64,000 bases of DNA, from NCBI GenBank assembly GCA_039029395.1, contig JBCCGG010000005.1, forward strand, positions 62,001 through 126,000, given 5' to 3'. The notes below the pieces were generated by a model, which made no database searches, was not told the origin of the DNA, and was given only the letters and a program-made list of their open reading frames with translations. Source of the stretch: JBCCGG01 sp039029395 (GTDB lineage: Bacteria > Pseudomonadota > Alphaproteobacteria > Kiloniellales > JAKSDN01). Positions 1-7,608 of the stretch are shown piece after piece; the first letter of the stretch is position 1; each line of letters begins with the position of its first letter. A program made the position numbers and the translations under genes.

Positions 1-163
1 ACCGGACGATTGGACGCTCCGGGTGCACGACAGCACCGCCGATATGCGCTACATGGTTCTGCCCGCCCGACCGGCCGGTACCGAAGGCTGGCCCGAGGAA
101 AAGCTCGCCGAGCTGGTCACCCGGGACTGCATGATCGGAGTGACCCTGCCGAAGGCGCCCTAG
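1..163 (+). CDS. nthA: Nitrile hydratase alpha subunit, C-terminal end (partial)
   Basis: The open frame entering from the left edge (codons from base 2) ends at TAG 161-163 and shows 53 residues. The stretch containing VLPARPAGTEGW followed by LVTRDCMIGV is the typical end of the alpha subunit of nitrile hydratase, a metalloenzyme that hydrates nitriles to amides. The gamma subunit of thiocyanate hydrolase is a close homologue and cannot be excluded. The metal-binding Cys cluster lies outside the window. No further nitrile hydratase gene follows; the next gene is on the opposite strand and ends 2 bases later. Confidence 0.75.
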   Translation, partial: PDDWTLRVHDSTADMRYMVLPARPAGTEGWPEEKLAELVTRDCMIGVTLPKAP

Positions 164-164
164 A

Positions 165-944
165 TCAGCATGCTTTGATGGTCAGTCCCTGGGGCAGCAC
201 CGTCCTGGCGTTGCCGCAGGCTTGGTCGAGCTGAGCTTGCGTGAGGCCGCTCGCCCCTGCCAGAAAGGCATCGGAAAGATCGGCCCCGGACAGGCGCGCG
301 CCGCTTAGATCGGCCCGGGGCATGAAGGCGCGCAACAGAGTGTTCGTGAGATCGCTGCCCGAGAGGTTGGCCACGATCAATTGAGCGCCGACCAGGTTGG
401 CGCCCGAGAGATCGGCACCCGAAAGGTCGCTTTGGGCCAACTCAGTCATCTCCAGGCGCGCGCCGGCCATGCGGGCCCCGGCCAGGCTGGCGTTGCCGAG
501 GCTGGCGCCGGTCAGATCGGCCCCTTCGAGCCGTGCGCCGCCCAGGTGGGCCCGGGTCAGGCGCGCGCGCACCAGCGTGGCGTCGGTTAAATTGGCCTTG
601 GCCAGATTGGCATCGAGCAGATCGGCAGTAGTGAGATCGGCGCCGCCGAGGTCGGCTTGCAGCAGGTTCGACACCGCCAGGCCAGCGCCCTTGAGACGGG
701 CGCCGCGGAGATTCGCCATGGAGAGGTCGGCGCCGGCAAGGTCGGCGCGCGTCAAGTCGCGGCCGGCCAGCAGGGCCTCGCGCAAATCGCAGTCCCGGCA
801 GGAGCCGCTATCGTTGAGGCGTGCCAAGTGGTCGGCCTCGAAGGCGCCGGCGCCCGAGCCAAGGACGCAGAACAGCACCGCCAGCACGCTCCAGGGGCGC
901 GCGCGACCTGGCGCGGGTCTGGCTGGTCTCCAGAGGCTCACCAC
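165..944 (-). CDS. Exported pentapeptide-repeat protein
   Basis: 259 aa beginning with GTG. A basic n-region and the hydrophobic stretch SVLAVLFCVLGSGAGA form a signal peptide, so the product is probably periplasmic. From about residue 50 to residue 240 the protein is an almost unbroken run of A(D/N)LxG-type pentapeptides, which fold as a right-handed quadrilateral beta-helix. Two Cys-containing units (CRDCDLREA) precede the repeats. Pentapeptide proteins have no single function: some mimic DNA, others are scaffolds, and an exported one is unlikely to bind gyrase. The repeats make the DNA between about 240 and 770 look internally repetitive. Confidence 0.85.
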   Translation of the reverse strand: MVSLWRPARPAPGRARPWSVLAVLFCVLGSGAGAFEADHLARLNDSGSCRDCDLREALLAGRDLTRADLAGADLSMANLRGARLKGAGLAVSNLLQADLGGADLTTADLLDANLAKANLTDATLVRARLTRAHLGGARLEGADLTGASLGNASLAGARMAGARLEMTELAQSDLSGADLSGANLVGAQLIVANLSGSDLTNTLLRAFMPRADLSGARLSGADLSDAFLAGASGLTQAQLDQACGNARTVLPQGLTIKAC

Positions 945-1121
945 GGCTATCCCCAGGCTTATTGAGGGCCGAGCTTGGAAGAGTGACCGAAGGTCGGGCC
1001 GAGCACAAGCATGGGCGACCGCGGGGTGACCCGCCGGTCGCTCTAGTTTGCCCTTTCGGGAGCCTAGGGACGGCCGGCGGTCAGCGCCGCTTCAGCCTGC
1101 CCCTTCGTCCAAGCCCCGGGC

Positions 1122-1271
1122 CTATCCCCGGCGCCAGGTACTGGTCTGCCGGCAGCGCCGGCACACCCGGTCGCCGGCCCATTCGGACATGAAAGGCTCG
1201 CTGCACATCAGGCAGCGCCGCTCCTTGGCCTCTGTCGCCTCTGGCTGCTGTTTTTCGGTTTTTTGCTTCAT
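1122..1271 (-). CDS. Small zinc-ribbon protein (49 aa)
   Basis: ATG 1271 to TAG 1122 gives 49 residues. A lysine/glutamate-rich start is followed by CLMCSEPFMSEWAG and then VCRRCR, a CxxC-x14-CxxC pattern typical of a single zinc ribbon. Similar tiny proteins are widespread in Alphaproteobacteria and have no assigned function; binding of nucleic acid or of a ribosomal/RNAP partner is only a guess. I see no Shine-Dalgarno. The likely -10 sits 4-5 nt from the ATG, so the message may be leaderless. It is divergent from the NrtR-like cassette and shares an 8-mer with that promoter. Confidence 0.7.
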   Translation of the reverse strand: MKQKTEKQQPEATEAKERRCLMCSEPFMSEWAGDRVCRRCRQTSTWRRG

Positions 1272-1275
1272 CAAT

Positions 1276-1305
1276 TAGATATGGGTCGCGAAGCTCTAAT
1301 TTCAA
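1276..1305 (-). promoter_or_regulatory. Possible promoter of the zinc-ribbon gene
   Basis: Read on the minus strand, TTGAAA (1305-1300) and TATCTA (1281-1276) are separated by 18 nt. The -10 almost touches the ATG, which suggests a leaderless message. The 8-mer TTAGATAT (1275-1282, plus strand) inside this -10 recurs at 1443-1450 in the NrtR-like promoter. Confidence 0.35.
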
Positions 1306-1315
1306 GGAATTTCAA
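1298..1315 (+). repeat. Direct repeat AATTTCAA x2
   Basis: AATTTCAA occurs at 1298-1305 and again at 1308-1315, a 10-bp offset equal to one helical turn. A third near-copy, AATTTCAC, is at 1419-1426, abutting the TTGACA of the divergent promoter. It may be a regulator site, or may only be the AT-rich promoter background. Confidence 0.3.
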
Positions 1316-1426
1316 TGGGTTGAGCTGAACCGCAAGGATCTGCGCGCTTGTGAAGCAAAGCCTGTATCAACGCTTGTTCCCCTGAAGGCCCATCTCGATG
1401 TTTGATAGATCCATTCTCAATTTCAC

Positions 1427-1455
1427 TTGACATATTTTCTATTTAGATATATCTA
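1427..1455 (+). promoter_or_regulatory. Sigma-70-type promoter of the NrtR-like cassette with overlapping palindrome
   Basis: TTGACA (1427-1432), a 17-nt spacer and TATCTA (1450-1455) form a good promoter about 25 nt upstream of the ATG at 1481. A perfect 12-bp palindrome, TAGATATATCTA (1444-1455), covers the -10 element and is a natural candidate for autoregulation by the first gene product. A purine-rich AAGAGAGA at 1466-1473 serves as ribosome-binding site. Confidence 0.5.
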
Positions 1456-1480
1456 TATTGGACTTAAGAGAGATAGCCAG

Positions 1481-2194
1481 ATGAACGAACTCGAGAGATT
1501 CCCACGACCCTCCGTTACGATCGACTTGATATTGATGAGCCTATCAGGCCGGTCCATGACCGTCCTTCTGCAGCTGCGATCGAGCGCACCCTTCGAGGGA
1601 CTCTGGGCCTTGCCCGGCGGGTTCGTGCACATCGACGAAAGCCTCGACGATGCCGCAGCCCGCATCCTCGTGGATAACGCCCGCTTGAAGAGCACCTGGG
1701 TCGAGCAGCTCTACAGCTTTGGCGCTCCGGAGCGCGATCCTAGAGGCCGGGTCATCACCGTTGCCTATTTCGCTCTCGTGCCGGCCCAGACCCTTGAGCA
1801 AGCGGTAAGGAGCGCTTCGGACCTGACCGTTGCCAAGCTGAAGGTTCCCTGGCCCGGCGAGGCGGGCGGCAGCGTCTTCGCCCTCGGTCAGGAAGGCGAG
1901 CCACTGTCGCTCGCCTTCGATCACGCCGAGATTCTCGGCATGGCCGTCAAGCGCCTGCGCGGCAAGCTCGCCTACACAAAGATCGCTTTCGCCCTGTTGC
2001 CTCCACTGTTCACCCTCCGCGAGCTACAGAACGTGCATGAAGCCATTCTCGATCAATCCCTGAACAAGCCGGCCTTTCGGCGCCGTCTGCTCGACAGAGG
2101 TTGGATGGCGCCGACCGGCGAACGGGAGAGCGGCACGGTGTTTCGACCGGCCGAGCTCTATCGCGTCGTAACGGATCGCGACGCCCAGCACTAA
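1481..2194 (+). CDS. nrtR: NrtR-like Nudix-domain transcriptional regulator
   Basis: 237 aa from ATG 1481, chosen because it follows the promoter and a purine-rich RBS; an upstream in-frame start at 1427 lies inside the -35. Residues about 10-140 are a Nudix fold and the rest is a winged-helix-like region (LFTLRELQNVHEAI, KPAFRRRLLDRGW), the architecture of NrtR regulators of NAD metabolism. The Nudix box begins well (G47-x5-E53-x7-R61), but the metal-binding EE positions read D65-N66 and the expected glycine is R68. It is therefore probably a ligand sensor rather than a hydrolase. It is the first gene of a three-gene cassette with an SPFH protein and an NAD-kinase-like protein. Confidence is lower for the ligand than for the family. 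Confidence 0.75.
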   Translation: MNELERFPRPSVTIDLILMSLSGRSMTVLLQLRSSAPFEGLWALPGGFVHIDESLDDAAARILVDNARLKSTWVEQLYSFGAPERDPRGRVITVAYFALVPAQTLEQAVRSASDLTVAKLKVPWPGEAGGSVFALGQEGEPLSLAFDHAEILGMAVKRLRGKLAYTKIAFALLPPLFTLRELQNVHEAILDQSLNKPAFRRRLLDRGWMAPTGERESGTVFRPAELYRVVTDRDAQH

Positions 2195-2217
2195 GCCCAT
2201 CAAAGGAGACTTGAACG

Positions 2218-3201
2218 ATGGCAACCATTCTCAGCTTCGGCCCTCTGGCCCTGTTCAGAAGCGAGGCCAGCAGCCACGTCATCTACTATCAAAACGGACA
2301 GATGACACAGTCGGGACCTGGTCTTGCCTTCTGGTTCCTGAAGGAACGTGCATCGATCATCGAGCTTCCTATGGATGACCGGCAAACCACCTTGTTCGTG
2401 AAAGGTCACAGTCAGGACTTTCAGGAGATCGCCGTGCAAGGCACGGTGATTTGGCATATCACCAAACCGGAGAAGCTCGCGGGCCGCGTCGACTTCACGC
2501 TCGACCTGGCGAGCGGCGGCTACAACGCCGACCCGATTGGTAAGATCGAAGGCAGGGTCGCTGCCCTGGCCGAGCAAGCCGCCATGGCGTATCTCGAGGA
2601 AGCCCCGGTGCGCACTCTGCTGGATAGCGGTGTAGAGCCACTGCGCGCGCGACTGGAAGCCTTGCTGCTTGAAGCGCCCGTGCTCAAAGACATTGGGGTT
2701 CAGGTGGTCGGCCTCAATCTCGGCCGTTTGGCGCCCTCGAAAGAGCTTGAGCGCGCACTTCAGACGCCGACTTTCGAAAGCCTCCAACAGAAGGCGGATG
2801 AGGCGATGTTCCAACGTCGGGCGCTGGCGGTCGACAAGGAGCGTGCCATCGCGGAGAACGAGCTCGCAAACAAGACAGAGCTGGCGCGCCGGGAGAACGA
2901 GCTCATCGAGAAGGAGGCTGAAAACGCGCGCGCCCGCGCATCCGCCGCCGCGGAAGCCAACGGCATCGAGGCCGCGGCGGAGGCCGGGCGCATCAAGCAG
3001 GTCGAGGGCGCGCGCACGGACGCGGAGCGCGATCGTACCGCGATCTACCGGGATCTGCCGCACGATGTCTTGATGGGGCTTGCCGCACGGGAGTTCGCCA
3101 AGAAGCTCAAGACGATCGAGCATCTCAATGTCAGTCCCGACCTCTTGGCCATGCTAACGGCGGAGCTGGGCAAAGCGCGCACGCCGTCCTTGCCAGGTTA
3201 G
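2218..3201 (+). CDS. SPFH/band-7 domain protein
   Basis: 327 aa; the RBS AAAGGAG lies upstream of ATG 2218. Residues about 15-190 are an SPFH (band 7, prohibitin/flotillin-like) domain. Residues about 185-290 are a charged, Ala/Glu-rich coiled coil (KADEAMFQRRALAVDKERAI). There is no obvious N-terminal membrane segment, unlike most stomatins, so the protein may attach peripherally or act in the cytosol. SPFH proteins form large ring-shaped membrane assemblies. It lies 23 nt after the NrtR-like gene and 24 nt before the NAD-kinase-like gene, so the three are almost certainly co-transcribed. Confidence 0.8.
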   Translation: MATILSFGPLALFRSEASSHVIYYQNGQMTQSGPGLAFWFLKERASIIELPMDDRQTTLFVKGHSQDFQEIAVQGTVIWHITKPEKLAGRVDFTLDLASGGYNADPIGKIEGRVAALAEQAAMAYLEEAPVRTLLDSGVEPLRARLEALLLEAPVLKDIGVQVVGLNLGRLAPSKELERALQTPTFESLQQKADEAMFQRRALAVDKERAIAENELANKTELARRENELIEKEAENARARASAAAEANGIEAAAEAGRIKQVEGARTDAERDRTAIYRDLPHDVLMGLAAREFAKKLKTIEHLNVSPDLLAMLTAELGKARTPSLPG

Positions 3202-3225
3202 TCCGGCGAGGAAGGTTGACACACC

Positions 3226-4125
3226 ATGACAAGCAACCCGCCACGCGCCGTCTTCGTGACGCGGGAGACCGATTACCAGCTCTTGCTCGCGCGGCACGCG
3301 ACGCGCGAGCAAGCCCGCTTCTTTCTAAAGACCCGCGGCCAATCGCTGGAAGAACTGGAATCACGCCATCAACGCTTCGAGAGGGCGCTGCACCTTGCCC
3401 GCGGGTCCGTGCCGCGGGAGTGGCGGCAGACCAGCGTCTTGCGAAAGGACTTCGATCGATTCCTCTTTGGGCCCGAGGACGTCATCGTGGCGGTCGGACA
3501 AGATGGGCTGGTCGCCAACATCGCGAAGTATCTCAATGAGCAGCCGGTCCTTGGCATCAATCCCGACAGCAGCCTCTATGACGGGATGCTGGTCCGCTTC
3601 ACGCCCGAGCAAGCGACCCGCTTGCTGCCGGGCATTCCTTACGGCGACTGCGGCTTCGAACATTTGACCATGGCCGAGGCGAAGCGCGACGATGGCGAGC
3701 GGATCGTCGCGCTGAACGAGGTCTTCATCGGTCACGCCAGCCATCAATCGGCGCGCTATGAGGTTCAAGTCGATGATCGCCGGGAGTTTCAATCCTCCAG
3801 TGGCCTGATCGTCGCAACGGGCACCGGCGCGTCGGGCTGGGCCCGTTCGATCATGGAATCGACCGGCATCAAGCTACCGCTTAGTCGCGATGAGCGTGCG
3901 CTCGACTACTTTGTGCGCGAGCCCTTTCCCAGCGTTGCCAACGCGACAACGATTCGCGCAGGGCGGATCGACCTGTCGGACCACTTGACCGTGGTCTCGC
4001 GGTTGAACGACGGCGGGGTGGTTTTCGCCGACGGTATCGAGCAGGATTTCTTGAGCTTCGATTGGGGACGGACGATCAAGGTCGGCGTCGCCGAGAGAGC
4101 GGTTCACCTGGTCACGTGTAGCTGA
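3226..4125 (+). CDS. NAD-kinase-like protein with altered GGDG motif
   Basis: 299 aa. An N-terminal extension of about 80 residues precedes an NAD kinase/diacylglycerol kinase-type core. DVIVAVGQDG (85-94) corresponds to the GGDG nucleotide loop, with Gln in place of the second Gly. NEVFIGH (164-170) matches the NE signature, and TGTGASGW (198-205) replaces the usual GSTAY-like loop. The housekeeping NAD kinase would be expected elsewhere; this is a divergent paralogue. With an NrtR-like sensor and an SPFH protein in front, it probably acts on NAD(H) or a related nucleotide, but the reaction cannot be read from the sequence. Confidence 0.65.
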   Translation: MTSNPPRAVFVTRETDYQLLLARHATREQARFFLKTRGQSLEELESRHQRFERALHLARGSVPREWRQTSVLRKDFDRFLFGPEDVIVAVGQDGLVANIAKYLNEQPVLGINPDSSLYDGMLVRFTPEQATRLLPGIPYGDCGFEHLTMAEAKRDDGERIVALNEVFIGHASHQSARYEVQVDDRREFQSSSGLIVATGTGASGWARSIMESTGIKLPLSRDERALDYFVREPFPSVANATTIRAGRIDLSDHLTVVSRLNDGGVVFADGIEQDFLSFDWGRTIKVGVAERAVHLVTCS

Positions 4126-4150
4126 GGCATCCGTCGAGGCCAACCAGGCC

Positions 4151-5695
4151 CTACTCCCACTCGATCGTCCCCGGCGGCTTTGACGTCACGTCGTAGACCA
4201 CCCGGTTGATGCCGCGTACCTCGTTGATAATGCGCGTCGCCGTGGCGGCCAGGAACTCGTGGTCGAAGGGATAGGACTCCGCCGTCATGCCGTCGGTCGA
4301 GGTGACCGCGCGCAGGGCGCAGACGTGGTCGTAAGTGCGCGCGTCGCCCATCACGCCGACACTGCGCACCGGCAGTAGGGCGGCGAAGGCCTGCCAGATG
4401 GCGTCGTAGAGACCGGCCTTGCGGATCTGGTCCAGATAGATCGCGTCGGCCTTGCGCAGCAGCGCGCACTTCTCGGCGGTCACCGCGCCGGGGATGCGGA
4501 TCGCCAGGCCCGGGCCCGGGAAGGGGTGGCGCCCGACCAGGCTCTGGGGCAAGCCGAGCTCCCGGCCGAGCGCGCGCACCTCGTCCTTGAAGAGCTCGCG
4601 CAGGGGCTCGACCAGGGCCATGTTCATGCGCTCGGGCAGGCCGCCCACGTTGTGGTGGGATTTGATCGTGACGCTGGGTCCGCCGATGAAGGACACCGAT
4701 TCGATGACGTCCGGATAGAGCGTGCCCTGGGCCAGAAAGCCGGCGCCGCCAAGACTGTTCGCCTCCTCCTCGAAGACGTCGATAAAGGTCGCGCCGATGA
4801 TCTTGCGCTTGGCCTCCGGGTCCTCGACGCCGGCCAGCTTGCCGAGGAAGAGGTCGCTTGCGTCCCGGTGCACCAGGGGAATGTTGTAGTGGCCGCGGAA
4901 CAGCTCGACCACCTCCTCCGCCTCACCCTGGCGCAGCAAGCCGTGATCGACGAAGATGCAGGTCAGCTGATCGCCGATCGCCTCGTGAATCAAGACCGCC
5001 GCGACCGCGGAATCGACCCCGCCGGAAAGCCCGCAGACCACCTTGCCGTCGCCCACTTGGGCCCGCACCTGCTCGACCGCCTGGCGCCGAAAGGCGGCCA
5101 TGGTCCAATCGCCGCCACAACCGGCCAGGCGGGCGAAATTCTCCAACAGGCGCCCGCCGTCGGGCGTATGCACGACTTCCGGATGGAACATCACACCGTA
5201 GTAGCGCCGGGCTTTATCGGCGATGACCGCAAAGGGCGCCCCTTCCGAGCTGCCGAAGACCTTGAAACCGGGTGGCAGCCCGGTCACCCGGTCGCCGTGG
5301 CTCATCCACACCTGGTGCCGCTCGCCCGGCCGCCACAGGTCGTCGGTCAGATCCAAATCTGCGCTCATTTCCACGAAGGCCTTGCCGAACTCCCGATGGT
5401 CGGAATACTCCACCTCGCCGCCCAGCTGATTCACCATGGTCTGCTGGCCGTAGCAAATGCCGAGCAGGGGCACGTCCATCTGGAACACGAGCTCGGGCGC
5501 GCGCGGCGTATCGGCTTCCTTCACCGAGCTCGGCCCTCCCGACAGCACGATCGCCTTGGGCGCGAAGGCACGAATTCGCTCGACATCGGCGTTGAAGGGA
5601 AAGATCTCGCAGTAGACCCCAGCCTCGCGCAGGCGCCGGGCGATCAGCTGGGTTACCTGGGAGCCGAAGTCGAGGATCAGTATCTTGTCGTCCAT
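4151..5695 (-). CDS. guaA: GMP synthase (glutamine-hydrolysing)
   Basis: 514 aa, full length for the family. It converts XMP to GMP with ATP and glutamine in the cytosol. The N-terminal class-I glutamine amidotransferase has C81 in GICYGQQTM and the H171/E173 pair in FHPEV. The ATP pyrophosphatase domain has the P-loop SGGVDS (224-229), and the C-terminal dimerisation domain ends in KPPGTIEWE. It is the last gene of a guaB-rsmB-GNAT-guaA minus-strand group, placing both committed steps of GMP synthesis together. Confidence 0.97.
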   Translation of the reverse strand: MDDKILILDFGSQVTQLIARRLREAGVYCEIFPFNADVERIRAFAPKAIVLSGGPSSVKEADTPRAPELVFQMDVPLLGICYGQQTMVNQLGGEVEYSDHREFGKAFVEMSADLDLTDDLWRPGERHQVWMSHGDRVTGLPPGFKVFGSSEGAPFAVIADKARRYYGVMFHPEVVHTPDGGRLLENFARLAGCGGDWTMAAFRRQAVEQVRAQVGDGKVVCGLSGGVDSAVAAVLIHEAIGDQLTCIFVDHGLLRQGEAEEVVELFRGHYNIPLVHRDASDLFLGKLAGVEDPEAKRKIIGATFIDVFEEEANSLGGAGFLAQGTLYPDVIESVSFIGGPSVTIKSHHNVGGLPERMNMALVEPLRELFKDEVRALGRELGLPQSLVGRHPFPGPGLAIRIPGAVTAEKCALLRKADAIYLDQIRKAGLYDAIWQAFAALLPVRSVGVMGDARTYDHVCALRAVTSTDGMTAESYPFDHEFLAATATRIINEVRGINRVVYDVTSKPPGTIEWE

Positions 5696-5710
5696 TTGCT
5701 GCCCTTGTCG

Positions 5711-6256
5711 CTATTTTGGATCGGCCGTCTCGAGCCAGGCCGGCAGATCGCTCCAACCGTAGGCGGTCTCGTCAAGCAGCGTGCCGGCAAAAGCTTCTCG
5801 ACGCTCGGCCATCTGGCGCCCACCCATGGCCTCGTAGAAGTAACGTGTCGGGTTCGCCGAGAGGACCCAGAGCGCCGCTGCCTGATAGCCTTGCCCAGCC
5901 AGCCAGCGGAACTGCTCGGTCAGCAGTTGCCGGCCAATGCCCCGGCCCTGCCAGTCAGGATCCACGTAGAGGGTATAAACCTCGGCGCCTCCGTCGGGCA
6001 GGCCACGGCGGCCAGGCCCACAGCTGCCGAAACCGACGATCATACGGTCCGGCGCCTCGGCTACCAGGGTGGTCTCGCGCGCGGCCATGGAGGCCAGACC
6101 TCGGCGCCAAATCATGGTTTGGCGCGCCGGCTTAAGGCCGAGCAGATAGTCGTGCGGCACCAACCCGGCATAGGTCGTGCGCCAGGTCTCGATATAGACC
6201 CGGGCGATCCCGCCTGCATCGGAGGGTGTCGCCGGCCGCACCACGACCTTGCTCAT
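5711..6256 (-). CDS. GNAT-family N-acetyltransferase
   Basis: 181 aa from ATG 6256, which overlaps the rsmB stop as ATGA; longer upstream frames lack family similarity. The fold reads as GNAT: VYIETWRTTYAGLVPHDYL near the N-terminus, VYTLYVDPDWQGRGIGRQLL (acetyl-CoA-binding motif A, R/QxxGxG/A form) in the middle, and FYEAMGGRQMAER near the end. Acceptor unknown; similar proteins act on small amines or protein termini. It sits between rsmB and guaA. Confidence 0.85.
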   Translation of the reverse strand: MSKVVVRPATPSDAGGIARVYIETWRTTYAGLVPHDYLLGLKPARQTMIWRRGLASMAARETTLVAEAPDRMIVGFGSCGPGRRGLPDGGAEVYTLYVDPDWQGRGIGRQLLTEQFRWLAGQGYQAAALWVLSANPTRYFYEAMGGRQMAERREAFAGTLLDETAYGWSDLPAWLETADPK

Positions 6257-7560
6257 GGCCCGACCTTGCGCTGGAAGACAGCCAGGTAGAACCCGTCCGT
6301 GCCGTGCCGAAGAGGTGTCAGCAGCAGCGCTGGGCATTCGTCCCCTGGGTATGGTGTTTCGAGCTGCTCGCGCCAGAGATCGCCAAGCGGCAGCGCGCGG
6401 TAATCCGGCCGCTCCGTTAGAAAGGTTGTCGCCTGATCTCGGTTTTCCGGCGGCAGCAGTGAGCAGGTGGCATAGATCAAGCGGCCGCCCGGACGCAGCA
6501 GACCGGCGGCAATTCTCAGGATTTCCGCCTGACTTTGCGTATACTGCTCCAGCCGGGCCGCGGTTAGGCGCCAGCGGGCGTCCGGTTGTCGGCGCCAGGC
6601 ACCACTGCCCGAGCAGGGTGCGTCGACCAGCACCCGATCGAAGCTGCCGGCTTCCTGGTCAAGCCAGGGATCGCCGTCGACCAGGACGCGGGTCTCGACA
6701 AAGTCCACACCGGCCCGGGCAAGGCGCGGGCCGGCGCGCTCCAAGCGCCGGGCGTCCAGATCAAGCGCCACCAGACGCCCCTCGCCGCCCTGGGTCATCG
6801 CCAAGGCCAAGGCCTTGCCGCCGGCCCCGGCGCAGAGGTCGGCGACTGAGAGGCCGGGTCGAGCATCGCTCAACAGGGCGACCAGCTGTGAGCCCTCGTC
6901 CTGGACTTCGAAAAGGCCATCGCGGAAGGCTTTGAGAGCCGGTAGGGCGTGGCGAGCAGTCACTCTGAGGCCCCAGGGCGAGAAGGGCGTCGGCGCGCTC
7001 TCGATGCCCTCCTCGGCGAGCGCCTGACGTACCGCGGCACGTTCGGCCTTGAGCAGGTTAACCCGAAGATCGAGCGGTGCCGTATGGCCGAGCGCTAAGA
7101 TCTCCTGGTCGTCGCCCAGGGCCTCCCGAAGACCGGGCAGCAGCCACTCGGGGACCTCGAGGCGAACCCAGTCAGGCTGTTCCGTGTGGTCGAGCTCGGC
7201 GCCGTCGAGCTGCTCCAGCAGCGCCCGTTCAGCGGACTCCAATGGGGGCGGATGATAGGTATCGCCATCGAACAAGCTGGCGATCTCAGCCCCGCCCAGA
7301 CCTTGAGCGAGAGTGAGTTCGGCGAGCACCCGCCCTCGGGCGCCGCCGGCACCGACTTGGGCTCGGGACAGCCACCAGTCCAAGCGGGCACTGTGGCGCA
7401 GCACGCCGTAGACCAGGTCGCCGATCGCCCGGCGGTCTTTGGCGCCGATATAGCGGTTGGCGCGAAAGACCCCGCGAATCAGGCCGTCGGCCGGCCGGTC
7501 TTCGGCCTCCAGCCGGGCCAGAATATCGATCGCGCTGGCGATGCGGGCCGCCGGTCTCAT
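6253..7560 (-). CDS. rsmB: 16S rRNA m5C967 methyltransferase RsmB family
   Basis: 435 aa. The N-terminal NusB-like RNA-binding region (about 1-140) precedes a class-I SAM methyltransferase. The SAM loop is DLCAGAGGK (241-249). The two cysteines of the m5C mechanism are C316 in VDAPCSGSG and C366 in YATCSLLPPEN. The family methylates rRNA cytosine-5; the exact position (C967 in E. coli) is assumed from homology. It lies 48 nt downstream of guaB and overlaps the GNAT gene by 4 nt. Confidence 0.92.
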   Translation of the reverse strand: MRPAARIASAIDILARLEAEDRPADGLIRGVFRANRYIGAKDRRAIGDLVYGVLRHSARLDWWLSRAQVGAGGARGRVLAELTLAQGLGGAEIASLFDGDTYHPPPLESAERALLEQLDGAELDHTEQPDWVRLEVPEWLLPGLREALGDDQEILALGHTAPLDLRVNLLKAERAAVRQALAEEGIESAPTPFSPWGLRVTARHALPALKAFRDGLFEVQDEGSQLVALLSDARPGLSVADLCAGAGGKALALAMTQGGEGRLVALDLDARRLERAGPRLARAGVDFVETRVLVDGDPWLDQEAGSFDRVLVDAPCSGSGAWRRQPDARWRLTAARLEQYTQSQAEILRIAAGLLRPGGRLIYATCSLLPPENRDQATTFLTERPDYRALPLGDLWREQLETPYPGDECPALLLTPLRHGTDGFYLAVFQRKVGP

Positions 7561-7608
7561 GGCAGGGCAGTCATGACTAGGACGACCATAATGCGGCCGC
7601 CCTGGGCG

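Noticed and set aside
240..770. Repetitive DNA that could be mistaken for a tandem repeat or CRISPR-like array
   Set aside because: The repeats are 15-nt codon units of the pentapeptide protein, with no constant spacers.
4526..6289. Long plus-strand open frame opposite guaA
   Set aside because: It is antisense to guaA and the GNAT gene, has no family motif and follows from the high third-position GC of the real genes.
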